NCBI GenBank assembly: GCA_003661365.1
Contig: QMVZ01000099.1
Coordinates: 1-5,981, forward strand
Length of the DNA stretch: 5,981 bases
Origin: Thermoproteota archaeon
GTDB taxonomy: Archaea > Korarchaeota > Korarchaeia > Korarchaeales > Korarchaeaceae
Direction of reading: 5' to 3'
Shown here: positions 5,261 to 5,981 of the stretch, piece by piece
How the letters are laid out: each line of letters starts with the position of its first letter
How positions within the stretch are numbered: the first letter of the stretch is position 1
Notes under the pieces: generated by a model
Databases searched by the model: none
What the model saw: only the letters and a program-made list of their open reading frames with translations
Told to the model about the DNA's origin: nothing
Program-made: the position numbers and the translations under genes

Positions 5261-5972
5261 ACTGATTCTAAAAGCAGAACAACTGGAAAAGGTCTACAAA
5301 ATAGGTGGACGCAGAGTTCTCGCCCTTTCCGGATTAAACCTTCAAGTGGAGAGGGGTGAGTTCATTTCGGTCATGGGACCCTCAGGCTCTGGCAAGACCA
5401 CATTGCTGAACATACTGGGCTGTCTCGACAAACCGACCCGTGGGAAAGTTATTCTAGACGGCGTAGATGTCACAAATTTGCCAGAGAAGAGCCTCTATGA
5501 AATAAGAAGGTATAAAATCGGGTTTGTCTTCCAGACTTTCAACCTACTACCATACTTAACCGCCATCGAAAACGTAGAACTCCCGATGGAAGGCACAGGA
5601 AAATCGAAAGACGAAAGAAGGAAGAGAGCTCACGAACTGTTGAAAATGGTTGGACTGTCAGGAAGAGAAGAACACATGCCGCATCAACTAAGTGCAGGAG
5701 AGCAGCAAAGAGTCGCCATAGCACGAGCATTAGCGAACAATCCCGCCATAATTCTGGCAGACGAACCCACAGGCAATCTAGATTCAAAAAACAGCTATCA
5801 AATCGTTAGGCTACTTGGAAAACTGAACATTGACCAAGGAACCACAATTATCATGGCAACCCACGACCGCCGCATGGCCTCACTCACAGATAAAATACTG
5901 TTTCTCCGCGACGGAAGACTGCTGAAGAAAGTGAAGAAAGGAACACACCTTGCAGAAAAACTAAAAAAATGA
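5253..5972 (+). CDS. ABC transporter ATP-binding protein, LolD/MacB type
   Basis: A 239-residue cytoplasmic ATPase with every expected motif. These are Walker A GPSGSGKTT (42-50), the Q-loop at Gln94 (FVFQTFNLLP), and signature LSAGEQQR (146-153). Walker B is IILADEPTGNLDS, with catalytic Glu171 and the D-loop at 175-178, and the switch is His204 (MATHD). The run GPSGSGKTTLLNILGCLDKP with LADEPTGNLDS is typical of the LolD/MacB/FtsE group, matching the permease. The length is normal. Its ATG overlaps the permease end by 8 nt in another frame, so the two are translationally coupled and almost certainly form one complex. It should power the permease by ATP hydrolysis. It is transcribed from the repressor-flanked promoter near 3870. 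Confidence 0.95.
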   Translation: MSELILKAEQLEKVYKIGGRRVLALSGLNLQVERGEFISVMGPSGSGKTTLLNILGCLDKPTRGKVILDGVDVTNLPEKSLYEIRRYKIGFVFQTFNLLPYLTAIENVELPMEGTGKSKDERRKRAHELLKMVGLSGREEHMPHQLSAGEQQRVAIARALANNPAIILADEPTGNLDSKNSYQIVRLLGKLNIDQGTTIIMATHDRRMASLTDKILFLRDGRLLKKVKKGTHLAEKLKK

Positions 5973-5981
5973 ACACAACGA
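5969..5981 (+). CDS. Possible start of a third gene of the transporter operon, cut by the window end
   Basis: The ATPase stop lies within ATGA (5969-5972), giving an ATG in another frame that reads MNTT up to the window edge. Overlaps of this kind are common between co-translated genes, and the upstream pair is also overlapped. The preceding bases are A-rich with no clear SD sequence. Four codons cannot show what it encodes. Confidence 0.2.

Overview
The window looks archaeal, at roughly mid-40s percent GC by eye. Two promoters have archaeal form: a BRE/TATA pair reading CGAAAG-ATTTAAATA on the minus strand and a TTTATAAATA box on the plus strand. Three of the main genes appear to start at TTG, two of them behind strong Shine-Dalgarno (SD) sequences. 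Gene content (a FtsX/MacB-type ABC transporter, a BlaI-family repressor, an M48 membrane protease and Ig-like surface-protein sequence) would suit an uncultured Thermoproteota or Bathyarchaeia-type genome. That placement is a guess from style, not from a marker gene.

Layout. Bases 1-58 hold nothing I can support. Bases 59-1732 (minus) encode a membrane-anchored extracytoplasmic protein with a helical hairpin and a long beta-rich region, possibly AttH/CrtC lipocalin-like. Bases 1757-1946 are not simple spacer. Read on the minus strand, one frame away from the upstream protease, they encode a fragment of an Ig-like surface domain, so the protease gene has probably been truncated by a frameshift. 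Bases 1947-3209 (minus) encode a polytopic M48-type zinc metalloprotease. Bases 3214-3663 (minus) encode a BlaI/MecI-family winged-helix repressor, 4 nt upstream of the protease and translationally coupled to it. Bases 3664-3922 are a divergent regulatory region. Bases 3923-5260 and 5253-5972 (plus) encode an ABC permease and its ATPase, overlapping by 8 nt.

How it may work. The repressor and protease form a BlaI/BlaR1-like pair, but the protease is of M48 (HtpX-like) type and has no penicillin-binding sensor domain. The divergent region carries three 17-bp palindromes of the form TACT-N9-AGTA plus one half-site. They are arranged as two pairs with exactly the same 37-bp centre-to-centre spacing, and each pair brackets the TATA box of one of the two divergent promoters. 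The simplest model is that the repressor silences both its own operon and the ABC transporter. The membrane protease, sensing something outside the cell, would relieve repression. The signal and the transported substrate are not evident. A 54-codon frame for a single-span basic membrane peptide also lies in the divergent region.
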